From JBFWNZ01 sp050250795 (GTDB taxonomy: Bacteria > Pseudomonadota > Alphaproteobacteria > UBA8366), in contig JBFWNZ010000081.1 of the NCBI GenBank assembly GCA_050250795.1, forward strand, positions 1 to 12,479: a stretch of DNA of 12,479 bases, given 5' to 3'. The notes under the pieces are model-generated. The model worked only from the letters and a program-made list of their open reading frames with translations. It ran no database searches and was not told where the DNA came from. The stretch's first letter is position 1; each line of letters begins with the position of its first letter. This document shows, piece after piece, positions 1-6,471 of the stretch. The position numbers and the translations under genes are program-made.

Positions 1-1
1 G

Positions 2-70
2 TCGGATTCGCCCCAGAGCGCAGCGCGGGAAGTCGGCTATTTCTTCAGCGAGCTGGAGATCGTCGGCTGA
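2..70 (+). CDS. ndk: Nucleoside diphosphate kinase, C-terminal fragment (5' end outside window)
   Basis: Only the last 22 codons and a TGA stop are present; the gene begins upstream of the window. The frame reads SDSPQSAAREVGYFF followed by a short tail ending in EIVG. This matches the Ndk C-terminus, where an HGSDS segment carrying the last active-site residues is followed by an AAREI-YFF helix (E. coli Ndk has SDSVESAAREIAYFF, from memory). Ndk transfers the gamma phosphate of ATP to nucleoside diphosphates through a phosphohistidine, balancing the NTP and dNTP pools in the cytoplasm. That catalytic histidine would lie outside the window. The role fits the purine synthesis genes next door, although those are transcribed in the opposite direction. 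A GC hairpin 29 bp after the stop is the probable terminator. The assignment rests on a short but distinctive segment. Confidence 0.85.
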   Translation, partial: SDSPQSAAREVGYFFSELEIVG

Positions 71-99
71 CGCCAGCCTTCGGATGTCTGATATGAAAA

Positions 100-121
100 C
101 GGCGCGCCGGAGGGCGCGCCG
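100..121. terminator. Bidirectional intrinsic terminator between ndk and the cytochrome oxidase subunit IV gene
   Basis: A perfect 9-bp inverted repeat, CGGCGCGCC / GGCGCGCCG (100-108 and 113-121), has a 4-base loop GGAG. Read leftward, the stem is followed by TTTTCATAT, a fair U-tract that would end the leftward transcript from 283. Read rightward, it is followed by ATTTGCATT, a weaker U-tract, for ndk. It sits between the 3' ends of two convergent genes, which is where a shared terminator is expected. Confidence 0.75.
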
Positions 122-148
122 ATTTGCATTCGAGCCCCTGCTCGGAAC

Positions 149-283
149 TCAGACGAGGGTCGCCGCCATCAGCAGCAACAGCACCGCGACGCCGATCGAG
201 CCGTAAAGCACGAAACGTCCGACGCCGTGCCACGTCTCAAGATGCTCCTTGGGCGCCCGCAGGAATTGCATTTCCGGTTCCAT
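149..283 (-). CDS. aa3-type cytochrome c oxidase subunit IV (small membrane protein, 44 aa)
   Basis: The leftward frame starts with ATG at 281-283 and stops with TGA at 149-151, giving 44 residues. The N-terminal half is polar and contains EHLETWHG (residues 14-20). The C-terminal half is one hydrophobic segment, about residues 22-43 (FVLYGSIGVAVLLLLMAATLV). The pattern of an acidic/His-rich N-terminus, an E-x-T-[WF]-H-G motif and one transmembrane helix reaching the C-terminus is that of the alphaproteobacterial aa3 oxidase subunit IV family. That small accessory subunit sits with CoxI-CoxIII in the inner membrane; its exact role is poorly defined. A GGGGAAG ribosome site lies about 8-9 bases before the ATG. 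The gene is 76 bp downstream of purN on the same strand, has a promoter-like sequence of its own, and is followed by the hairpin at 100-121. No other oxidase gene is in view. A generic one-helix membrane peptide is the alternative. Confidence 0.8.
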   Translation of the reverse strand: MEPEMQFLRAPKEHLETWHGVGRFVLYGSIGVAVLLLLMAATLV

Positions 284-327
284 TGCTCGTCTTCCCCTTC
301 CGGCCGAATTGCATGCGTTGGCATTCT

Positions 328-354
328 GGTATACCGGCCCGCGCCACGGTGCAA
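328..354 (-). promoter_or_regulatory. Candidate sigma-70-type promoter for the subunit IV gene
   Basis: Read leftward, TTGCAC (349-354) is separated by 15 bp from TATACC (328-333), which would place a start near 321, about 38 bases before the ATG at 283. The spacer is shorter than the ideal 17 bp. The site lies in the gap after purN, so the small gene could be transcribed independently as well as by read-through from purMN. Confidence 0.4.
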
Positions 355-359
355 GAAGA

Positions 360-1013
360 TCAGACGGCGGGCCCGATCATCGCGCCTTGCGGACAAGCCG
401 CGCCGGCGATCCGGACCCGCGCGCCGTCCACGGCGATCCGTCCTTCGGCGATCAGTCGGACCGCGAGCGGATAGATCGCGTGCTCCTGTTCCAGCACGCG
501 GGCGGCGAGGCGGGCTTCGTCATCGTCGGGGCCGACCGGGACCGCCGCCTGCAGGATGATGGGGCCGCTATCCATCTCCGGGCGGACGAAATGAACGGTG
601 CAGCCGGAAAATCGGGCGCCGGCCGCAATCGCATCGCGATGTGCGTGCACGCCCTTGAAGGACGGCAGCAGCGAGGGGTGGATGTTGATGATGCGGTCGC
701 CCCAGCTTTCCACGAACTCTGCGGTCAGCAGCCGCATGAAGCCCGCAAGGCAGACCAGTTCGATCCCCGCGTCCCGGAGGTCGCGGTTCAGCGCGTCGTC
801 GAAGGCCGCGCGGCTGGGATAATCGCGATGGTTCACGACCGCGGTCTGCACGCCGGCGGCGGCGGCCCGTTGCAGGCCGGCCGCATCGGGAACGTTCGAC
901 ACGACGCGGGCGATGCGCGCGGGATAGCCGGGGTTTGCGGCAGCGTCCAGCAGGGCTTGCAGGTTGCTGCCCCGACCCGAGATCAGCACGCCGACCTTCA
1001 TCTTTTCCGCCAT
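360..1013 (-). CDS. purN: Phosphoribosylglycinamide formyltransferase (GAR transformylase)
   Basis: Catalyses the third step of de novo purine synthesis, transferring a formyl group from 10-formyltetrahydrofolate to GAR in the cytoplasm. The 217-residue protein has the usual family length. The N-terminal phosphate-binding loop reads SGRGSN (residues 12-17). The catalytic segment is INIHPSLLPSFKG (109-121), with Asn110 and His112 matching the family's catalytic Asn and His. Asp148 in the HFVRPEMDSGP segment matches the catalytic Asp. The start chosen is the ATG at 1011-1013, whose A is also the A of the purM stop (TGATG), implying translational coupling; a second in-frame ATG four codons later (999-1001) is possible. 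It is the distal gene of a purM-purN operon. No hairpin terminator was seen directly behind it, so read-through into the small gene at 283 is possible. Confidence 0.97.
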   Translation of the reverse strand: MAEKMKVGVLISGRGSNLQALLDAAANPGYPARIARVVSNVPDAAGLQRAAAAGVQTAVVNHRDYPSRAAFDDALNRDLRDAGIELVCLAGFMRLLTAEFVESWGDRIINIHPSLLPSFKGVHAHRDAIAAGARFSGCTVHFVRPEMDSGPIILQAAVPVGPDDDEARLAARVLEQEHAIYPLAVRLIAEGRIAVDGARVRIAGAACPQGAMIGPAV

Positions 1014-2065
1014 CAGGGCAGGCCGTCGATATGCACCCGCTCGGTCCCGGAGGCGGGCTCGATCCGCCCGATCCGGTATACGGTTTCGCCGGCCGCTGCC
1101 AGGGCGGCGGTCACGGCGTCGGCCGCGTCCGGCGGCACCACGGCGATCATGCCGATGCCGCAGTTGAATGTGCGGGCGAGTTCGGGACCGGTAACGCGTC
1201 CGGCCTGGGCGATCCAGTCGAAGACCGCGGGCCGCTGCCATGCCGACCAGTCGAGCCGGGCACCCAGCCCATCCGGCAGAACCCGCGGCAGGTTTTCCAG
1301 CAATCCGCCGCCGGTGATATGGGCCAGTGCGCGCACGCCGCCGGTCGCCAGCGCGGCGCGGCAGGACGCGACATAGATGCGCGTCGGCGTCAGCAGGGCT
1401 TCGCCCAGGCTTCGGGACGGGTCGAAGGGCGCGGGCGCGGCATAGTCCGCGCCAAGTCGCTCGACGAGCCGGCGCACCAATGAGTAGCCGTTGGAATGCA
1501 GGCCGCTGGAGGCCAGGCCGAGAAGCAGGTCGCCGTCGCGGACCGTGGCGCCGGTGAGGGCCTTGTCGCGCTCGACGGCGCCGACGGAAAAACCGGCAAG
1601 GTCGTATTCGCCGTCGGCGTAGAAACCCGGCATCTCCGCCGTCTCGCCGCCGACCAATGCGCAGCCCGCTTCGCGGCAGCCGGCCGCAATGCCGGAAATC
1701 ACCGTGGCGGCTATGCCTTCCTCAAGGCGTCCCGTGGCGAAATAATCCAGGAAGAACAGGGGTTCGGCGCCCTGCACGATCAGATCGTTGACGCACATGC
1801 CGACAAGGTCGATGCCGACCGTATCGTGCTTGCCGGTGGCGAAGGCGATCCGCAGCTTGGTTCCGACCCCGTCGGTGGTCGAAACCAGCAGCGGGTCCTT
1901 GAAGCCGGCCGCGCGGGGATCGAAGAAGGCCCCGAAGCCGCCGAGCGAGGCATCGGCGCCGGGACGTGCCGTTGCCTTTGCAAGCGGCTTGATCCGTTCG
2001 ACAAGCGCGTTGCCGGCAGCGATATCGACCCCCGAATCGCGATAGGTGAGGCCGTCGCCACTCAT
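1013..2065 (-). CDS. purM: Phosphoribosylformylglycinamidine cyclo-ligase (AIR synthetase)
   Basis: Closes the imidazole ring in de novo purine synthesis: FGAM plus ATP gives AIR, ADP and phosphate. The 350-residue protein matches the family length (about 345). It has the PurM-fold signature motifs: DGVGTK (residues 65-70), the CVNDLIVQGAEPLFFLDY stretch (91-108), and VGGETAEMPG (138-147). The ATG at 2063-2065 was chosen because the protein then begins MSGDGLTYRDSGVDI, as relatives do. A TTG nine codons upstream (2090-2092) opens the frame further but would add an untypical KLEDTGKI leader. GAGGA lies 13 bases before the ATG, a rather long spacing. The stop overlaps the purN start (TGATG). 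It is divergent from the DUF2066 gene, with a promoter candidate at 2159-2186. Confidence 0.97.
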   Translation of the reverse strand: MSGDGLTYRDSGVDIAAGNALVERIKPLAKATARPGADASLGGFGAFFDPRAAGFKDPLLVSTTDGVGTKLRIAFATGKHDTVGIDLVGMCVNDLIVQGAEPLFFLDYFATGRLEEGIAATVISGIAAGCREAGCALVGGETAEMPGFYADGEYDLAGFSVGAVERDKALTGATVRDGDLLLGLASSGLHSNGYSLVRRLVERLGADYAAPAPFDPSRSLGEALLTPTRIYVASCRAALATGGVRALAHITGGGLLENLPRVLPDGLGARLDWSAWQRPAVFDWIAQAGRVTGPELARTFNCGIGMIAVVPPDAADAVTAALAAAGETVYRIGRIEPASGTERVHIDGLP

Positions 2066-2099
2066 GATCTTGCCGGTGTCCTCAAGCTTCAATCCGCGG

Positions 2100-2120
2100 G
2101 CGGCACAGCCGGGCTGCCGC
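2100..2120 (-). promoter_or_regulatory. Small hairpin in the predicted purM leader
   Basis: GCGGCA (2100-2105) and TGCCGC (2115-2120) form a 6-bp stem with a 9-base loop. The loop bases offer an alternative pairing (CAG/CTG). It falls in the predicted 5' leader of purMN, about 35 bases before the ATG. It resembles no riboswitch I know, and no U-tract follows, so a role is not established. Confidence 0.25.
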
Positions 2121-2145
2121 TGTGGTATCCTCGCCCGCTAGGCTG

Positions 2146-2151
2146 TATAAC
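2146..2151 (+). promoter_or_regulatory. Candidate -10 element for the DUF2066-hda operon
   Basis: TATAAC is a good match to TATAAT and would start a transcript near 2158, giving a leader of about 28 bases before the ATG at 2186. The -35 region (around 2121-2128, TGTGGTAT) is a poor match, so this is a tentative call. No better candidate was seen in the 120-bp gap. Confidence 0.35.
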
Positions 2152-2158
2152 GGGGGCG

Positions 2159-2186
2159 ACCATACCCCATCCAGGATCGTTTGCAA
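2159..2186 (-). promoter_or_regulatory. Candidate sigma-70-type promoter for purMN
   Basis: Read leftward, TTGCAA (2181-2186) lies 16 bp before TATGGT (2159-2164), predicting a start near 2152 and a leader of about 87 bases to the purM ATG. The -35 hexamer overlaps the first base of the divergent DUF2066 start codon. Confidence 0.5.
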
Positions 2187-3310
2187 TGTTTGTTCGACCC
2201 CGCGCCGGGCATGTCGTGGCGCTGACCTTCGCGATACTGCTGATGCAGATTCCGCCGGCCGGGGCACAGACGCGCGACGTGTATACGGCGACCGGCGTGC
2301 CGGTCGACGAGAAGGCCGCGGACGGGGTCGAAGCCAAGCGGCAAGGGCTGGTCGCCGGGCAGCGGACGGGCCTGCGCATGGTGATGGAGCAGATCACCCT
2401 GAACGAGGATCACGACCGCCTGCCGAATCCCGGCAACGACGCGATCCGCGGGCTGGTCCGCGATTTCAGCGTCGAAAGCGAGAAGTTCGGCGGCGGGCGC
2501 TATCTTGCGCAGCTCACGGTGCGATTCCGCGCCGACGGCGTGCGCCAGCTGCTCCAGGAACGGGGCATTCCCTTTGCGGAAACCGCATCGGGTCCGCTGG
2601 TCGTTCTGCCCGTCTATCAGGCTGGCGGACGGACGACGCTGTGGGACGAGCCGAACCCGTGGCTTGCGGCCTGGGGACGGTACACCATGACAGGCGGCCT
2701 CGTGCCCTTGAAGCTGCCGCTTGGCGACCTTGCCGATGTGACCACCATCAACGCCGAGCAGGCGCTGGCCGGCAAGCCGGAGAATGTGGCAGCCATCGCG
2801 CGGAAGTATGGCGCGGTCGGCGCGCTGGCGGTTGCAGGCCAACTCGATCCGGCCGGACGGGACGGCGGGCCGCTGCTGCAGGTCTCGATGACACGCTACA
2901 GTTCCGGAATGGAAAGCAGCACGATCGTCCAGGGCTATGCGGGGCGGGCCGGCACCACGCAGGATGCACTGTTCGACGCGGCCGTCGCGGACATGGTCGG
3001 GCAGTTGCAGGAGGCCTGGAAGCGCGAGAACCTGCTGCGGCCGGGTGCGAGCACCAGCGAGCAGTGGTTGCAGGTTCGTGTCCCGATCGCCCAGCTTGGC
3101 GATTGGCTGGCTGTGCGCGACCGGCTCAACCGAATTCCGACGGTGACCCGGACGGAGGTTGCGCGTCTGTCGACGCGCGAGGCGGTGCTGGACCTTCGCT
3201 ATCGCGGAACGCCCGAACAGTTGCGGATCGCCATGGCGCAGCAGAGCCTAAACCTCGACTATCGCCAGGACATCCAGAACTGGGTGCTGATGCCGGCGGG
3301 GGGCCGCTGA
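2186..3310 (+). CDS. Secreted/periplasmic DUF2066 domain protein
   Basis: The product has 374 residues. It starts with a classic signal peptide: a basic MFVRPR N-terminus, a hydrophobic core (about residues 9-22) and a probable cut after AGA at residue 27. The mature protein begins with an EAKRQGLVAGQRTGLRMVMEQ-type helix (49-69) followed by segments such as RYLAQLTVRFRADGVRQLL and PLVVLPVYQAGG. This is the layout I associate with DUF2066, a family of exported proteins of unknown function usually found between purM and hda/perM. No catalytic motif or lipobox Cys is visible. AGGA (2173-2176) lies 9 bases before the ATG. It is the first gene of a tight rightward operon, with 15 bp to the next gene. 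The function is not known and I do not assign one; the family call rests on sequence style and synteny. Confidence 0.8.
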   Translation: MFVRPRAGHVVALTFAILLMQIPPAGAQTRDVYTATGVPVDEKAADGVEAKRQGLVAGQRTGLRMVMEQITLNEDHDRLPNPGNDAIRGLVRDFSVESEKFGGGRYLAQLTVRFRADGVRQLLQERGIPFAETASGPLVVLPVYQAGGRTTLWDEPNPWLAAWGRYTMTGGLVPLKLPLGDLADVTTINAEQALAGKPENVAAIARKYGAVGALAVAGQLDPAGRDGGPLLQVSMTRYSSGMESSTIVQGYAGRAGTTQDALFDAAVADMVGQLQEAWKRENLLRPGASTSEQWLQVRVPIAQLGDWLAVRDRLNRIPTVTRTEVARLSTREAVLDLRYRGTPEQLRIAMAQQSLNLDYRQDIQNWVLMPAGGR

Positions 3311-3325
3311 GGCGGCAGGCAACGC

Positions 3326-3901
3326 ATGCGGAACCCGCGGTTCGGGCCGCTTCCCCGCAATCTGCCGAATCTGATCACGATGGCGCGGCTGCTTGCCGTG
3401 CCGGTAATCGTGTGGCTGATCCTGGGCGGGCGCTACCAGTCCGCATTCTGGCTGTTCGTCGCGGCGGGCGTGTCGGACGCGGTCGACGGCGTGCTGGCCA
3501 AGCGGTTCGGCATGGCGACCGCGCTGGGCGCCTATCTCGATCCGATTGCCGACAAGGCGCTGCTCATCGGCGTCTATCTGACGTTGGGGGCTGCGAACCA
3601 AATCGCGGACTGGATCGTCATTCTGGTGGTATTTCGCGATCTCCTGATTCTTGGCGGGGTGGTGGTGGGACAGATGCTCGGAATCGGAACCGCGGTGCAG
3701 CCGATCATGATCAGCAAGCTCAACACGCTGGCGCAGATCGTGCTGGCGGCGTCGGCGATGGGGCTTCTGGCGTTCCGGCTCGACGGCGGGCCGGCCCTCG
3801 ATATTCTCCAGGCGTTCGTCGCGGCGACGACGGTGGTCTCGGGGCTGGCCTATCTGTACCGTTGGGTTTCGGGTGCGTCCCAAGGCGGACAGGGGCAATG
3901 A
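3326..3901 (+). CDS. CDP-alcohol phosphatidyltransferase family membrane protein (PgsA/cardiolipin synthase-like)
   Basis: An inner-membrane enzyme of 191 residues that should join a CDP-linked lipid to an alcohol acceptor with release of CMP. It begins with NLPNLITMARLLAVP (residues 12-26), the typical start of PgsA and eukaryote-type cardiolipin synthases. The signature D-x2-D-G-x2-A-R-x8-G-x3-D-x3-D is present as Asp51, Asp54, Gly55, Ala58, Lys59, Gly68, Asp72, Asp76. The usual Arg is Lys59 here, with an Arg directly after it. The four metal-binding Asp are intact. About five hydrophobic segments follow or flank the motif. LDPIADKALL (71-80) resembles the cardiolipin synthase branch. The substrate alcohol cannot be fixed from sequence; phosphatidylglycerophosphate synthase and CDP-diacylglycerol-type cardiolipin synthase are the main options. 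It starts 15 bp after the DUF2066 gene, and its stop overlaps the next start as ATGA, so it is probably coupled to the permease gene. Confidence 0.9.
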   Translation: MRNPRFGPLPRNLPNLITMARLLAVPVIVWLILGGRYQSAFWLFVAAGVSDAVDGVLAKRFGMATALGAYLDPIADKALLIGVYLTLGAANQIADWIVILVVFRDLLILGGVVVGQMLGIGTAVQPIMISKLNTLAQIVLAASAMGLLAFRLDGGPALDILQAFVAATTVVSGLAYLYRWVSGASQGGQGQ

Positions 3902-4983
3902 CGACACAGCAGCGCAGCTTGATCTGGCTCGGGATTCTCGGCGGCCTGCTGCTGATTCTGTGGGTTCTGGGCGATATCATGCTGCCCTTCGTGGCCGGCT
4001 TCGTTCTCGCCTATTTCCTCGATCCGGTCTGCGATTGGCTTCAGCGGCGCGGCCTGTCGCGCGTCATGGCCACGGCGCTGGTAACGATTGCGTTCGTGCT
4101 GCTGGCGGCGTTGGTCCTGGCCCTGCTCGTGCCGATGCTCTACGGCCAGTTGGCGGATTTCCTGTCCCGGCTGCCGCACTACCTGGACATCCTGCACGAC
4201 CGCGCCGCCCCGCTTCTGCACTGGGTGTCCGAAAGCCTGGGGCTGGGCAACGACGAGGCGATGGGAAGTGCGGCCACCAGCCAGATCGGCGATGCCGCAA
4301 AGTTCGGCGGCCAGTTGCTTGGCCGCGTCGCCTCCAGCCTGGGGGCTGCGGTCGGCGCCCTGTCCGTCGTCGCGATCACGCCCATCGTAACCTTTTATCT
4401 GTTGCGCGACTGGGACCGCATCGTGACGAAGATCGATAGCTGGCTGCCGCGGCAGCACGCCGATACCATCCGCGAACAGGCGCGGCTCGCGGACCGGGCC
4501 CTGGCCGGCTTCGTGCGCGGCCAGTTCCTGGTCTGCATCATCCTCGGGACCTTCTATGCCGTCGCCTTGACGGTGGCGGGACTGGATTTCGGCATGATCG
4601 TGGGGCTGGTCGCCGGGTTGATCTCGTTCATTCCCTATGTGGGTTCGCTGGTCGGGCTCGTGCTTTCGGTCGGGATGGCGGTGGTGCAGTTCGACGACTG
4701 GACCTCCGTGTTGATCGTCGCGGGGATATTCTTCGCGGGACAGGCGGTGGAAGGAAATGTCCTGACCCCCAAGCTTGTCGGCGACCGGGTGAACGTGCCG
4801 GCGGTGTGGATCATGTTTGCGCTGCTTGCCGGCGGCAGCTTGTTCGGTTTTGTCGGCGTGCTGCTTGCGGTGCCGATGGCCGCCGTGATCGGGGTTGCGG
4901 TGCGTTTCGCGCTCGATCGGTATCTCAACAGCGCGCTATACGCCGGCGGTTCAGTGCACCCGGACAGCGATCCCCGCCCGTGA
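3898..4983 (+). CDS. perM: AI-2E family transporter / PerM-type permease
   Basis: A 361-residue polytopic inner-membrane protein. Hydrophobic segments lie at about residues 8-40, 57-82, 149-168, 205-227, 231-262, 268-283 and 301-335. A soluble stretch of roughly 65 residues (83-148) separates the second and third blocks, as is usual in the family. Family landmarks are FYLLRDW (166-172), SFIPYVGS (243-250), and EGNVLTPKLVGDRVNVPAVWIMFALLAGG near the C-terminus (285-313). Members have been linked to autoinducer-2 export (TqsA) or Na+/H+ exchange, but the substrate of PerM-type members is generally unknown. Adjacency to hda is a long-conserved arrangement, and some annotations name it perM on that basis. 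The ATG overlaps the preceding stop (ATGA) with AGGGG just upstream. Its own stop overlaps the GTG of hda (GTGA). Confidence 0.93.
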   Translation: MTTQQRSLIWLGILGGLLLILWVLGDIMLPFVAGFVLAYFLDPVCDWLQRRGLSRVMATALVTIAFVLLAALVLALLVPMLYGQLADFLSRLPHYLDILHDRAAPLLHWVSESLGLGNDEAMGSAATSQIGDAAKFGGQLLGRVASSLGAAVGALSVVAITPIVTFYLLRDWDRIVTKIDSWLPRQHADTIREQARLADRALAGFVRGQFLVCIILGTFYAVALTVAGLDFGMIVGLVAGLISFIPYVGSLVGLVLSVGMAVVQFDDWTSVLIVAGIFFAGQAVEGNVLTPKLVGDRVNVPAVWIMFALLAGGSLFGFVGVLLAVPMAAVIGVAVRFALDRYLNSALYAGGSVHPDSDPRP

Positions 4984-5687
4984 CCGCGGGGGGCCAGATT
5001 CCCCTCGACCTGCCGCATCGCAGGGCGCTTGATCGTGAGGATTTTCTGGTTGCGGACTGCAACCGTGTCGCGGTCGGGTGGATCGACCGCTGGCCCGAAT
5101 GGCCCTCGCCGGCCCTGGTCCTCTACGGTCCCGAAGGAGCCGGAAAGACGCATCTCGCCGCCGCGTGGCAGGGGCTGTCCGGCGCCATCTGGTGCGACGC
5201 CGCGACCCTCGATGTGGCGGATGTGGGCCGGTTGACCGGGCAGGGGCAGACAGCATTCGTCGCCGACGCGGCGGATGTGTCCGACGCCGACCAGCGCGCC
5301 CTGCTGCATCTCTACAACATCGTCGCCGAGCGGCAGGGCCATCTGGTTCTGACCTGCCGGGAGCCGCCTGCCCGGTGGCACGCGACACTGCCGGACCTTC
5401 GCTCGCGGCTCGCCGCGGCCGGCACGGCGGCGCTCGGTGCACCCGACGATGCGCTTCTCGCTGCGGTGATGGTCAAGCAGTTCGCCGACCGGCAGTTGCA
5501 AGTTGGAGCGGAACTGCCGGCCTTCATCCTGCCGCGGATCGAACGGTCATTCGCGGCGGTCGGGCGAATCGTCGCGGCCCTGGACCGCGCGGCGCTTGCG
5601 GCGCACCGTCCGATCACCATACCGTTGGCGCGCGACGTGCTGGCCCGGATCGAGGCCGAAAACATGACCGTGAACGGGGAGGACTGA
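4980..5687 (+). CDS. hdaA: HdaA/Hda, DnaA-related regulatory inactivator of DnaA
   Basis: A 235-residue AAA+ protein with the DnaA ATPase fold but no DNA-binding domain IV. With the DNA-loaded beta clamp it stimulates ATP hydrolysis by DnaA and so prevents over-initiation. A clamp-binding motif, QIPLDLP, is at residues 6-12. Walker A is GPEGAGKT (50-57). Sensor 1 is LTCRE (124-128). LPDLRSRL (138-144) carries the Box VII arginines. RIERSF (186-191) is the sensor 2 helix. Walker B reads FVADAAD (93-99); relatives usually have two adjacent acidic residues here, and one seems replaced by Ala96. The start is GTG at 4980-4982, overlapping the perM stop as GTGA. It is chosen because it places the clamp motif at the N-terminus; an upstream ATG in the same frame lies inside perM and would bury it. 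GGGGAGGA at the end of the gene is the ribosome site of the next gene. Confidence 0.93.
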   Translation: MTAGGQIPLDLPHRRALDREDFLVADCNRVAVGWIDRWPEWPSPALVLYGPEGAGKTHLAAAWQGLSGAIWCDAATLDVADVGRLTGQGQTAFVADAADVSDADQRALLHLYNIVAERQGHLVLTCREPPARWHATLPDLRSRLAAAGTAALGAPDDALLAAVMVKQFADRQLQVGAELPAFILPRIERSFAAVGRIVAALDRAALAAHRPITIPLARDVLARIEAENMTVNGED

Positions 5688-5691
5688 CCGG

Positions 5692-6471
5692 ATGGATCTG
5701 GGTATTGCGGGCCGCAAGGCCATCGTCTGCGCCGCGTCGAAGGGGCTGGGCAAGGCCTGCGCGCTGTCGCTGGCGCGCGAGGGCGTGGCGCTCACCATCA
5801 ACGCCCGCACCGCGGCGGCCCTGGAGGCGGCGGCGGCGGAAATCCGCGCCGAAACCGGGATGACCGTCAACGCGGTCGCGGCCGACATCACGACCGAGGA
5901 GGGCCGCAAGGCCGTGCTGGCCGCGTGCCCCGATCCGGATATCCTGGTGAACAATGCGGGCGGGCCGCCGCCGGGCAATTTCCGCGACTGGGACCGCGAT
6001 ACCTGGATCAAGGCCGTCGATGCCAACATGCTGGCGCCGATCATGCTGATCCGCGCGACGGTCGACGGCATGATCGCCCGGAAATTCGGCCGGATCGTCA
6101 ATATCACCTCGGCTGCCGTGAAAGCCCCGATCGACATTCTCGGCCTGTCCAACGGCGCTCGCGCCGGTCTGACGGGCTTCGTCGCCGGGCTGTCGCGCGA
6201 AACCGTGCGGCACAACGTCACGATCAACAATCTGCTGCCCGGCCCGTTCGCGACCGACCGGTTCTTCGACAATGTCCGGTTCCAGGCGGAGAAGTTGAAG
6301 GTCGATGCGGACGAACTGCTCCGGAAGCGCTACGCAGAGAACCCGTCCGGCCGTGTCGGGGATCCGGCGGAGTTCGGCGATGCCTGCGCCTTCCTCTGCG
6401 GTGCGCGTTCGGGCTATATCACCGGACAGAATATGCTTCTGGACGGCGGCGCCTTCCGGGGAACGCTGTAG
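5692..6471 (+). CDS. SDR-family oxidoreductase-like protein without the Tyr/Lys catalytic pair
   Basis: A 259-residue Rossmann-fold protein of normal classical SDR length. The nucleotide-binding turn is CAASKGLGKA (13-22), with Ala-Ala-Ser in place of the usual Thr-Gly. NNAG is at 87-90 and the structural Asn is Asn112 in VDANM. The catalytic Ser is Ser140 in VNITSAAVK. The position of the catalytic Y-x3-K is occupied by S153-NGA-R157 (GLSNGARAGLTGF). The C-terminal YITGQNMLLDGG (242-253) is typical of 3-oxoacyl-ACP-reductase-like members. From memory, a subgroup called BKR-like SDR is known to deviate in both the NAD motif and the tetrad, and this protein fits it. It may therefore bind nucleotide without ordinary reductase chemistry, or use another residue. 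It starts 4 bp after hda, with a strong GGGGAGGA ribosome site 8 bases before the ATG, so co-transcription is likely. The substrate is unknown. Confidence 0.9.
   Translation: MDLGIAGRKAIVCAASKGLGKACALSLAREGVALTINARTAAALEAAAAEIRAETGMTVNAVAADITTEEGRKAVLAACPDPDILVNNAGGPPPGNFRDWDRDTWIKAVDANMLAPIMLIRATVDGMIARKFGRIVNITSAAVKAPIDILGLSNGARAGLTGFVAGLSRETVRHNVTINNLLPGPFATDRFFDNVRFQAEKLKVDADELLRKRYAENPSGRVGDPAEFGDACAFLCGARSGYITGQNMLLDGGAFRGTL

Noticed and set aside
2066..2092. TTG start extending purM by nine codons
   Set aside because: The added residues are unlike PurM relatives, and the ATG at 2063-2065 gives the usual N-terminus.
249..2185. Rightward open frames opposite purN and purM
   Set aside because: purN and purM carry all their family motifs on the other strand; these frames contain repetitive Arg/Gly/Ala composition only.
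2122..3897. Open frame upstream of and continuous with perM, running through the DUF2066 and phosphatidyltransferase genes in another frame
   Set aside because: The translation is Arg/Gly/Ala-rich noise until the ATG at 3898, where the permease begins with an overlapping ribosome site. The overlapped genes have a signal peptide and a complete lipid-enzyme motif.
4806..4979. Longer form of HdaA starting from an ATG inside perM
   Set aside because: It would add 58 residues unlike any Hda and hide the N-terminal clamp-binding motif; the overlapping GTG at 4980 explains the start.
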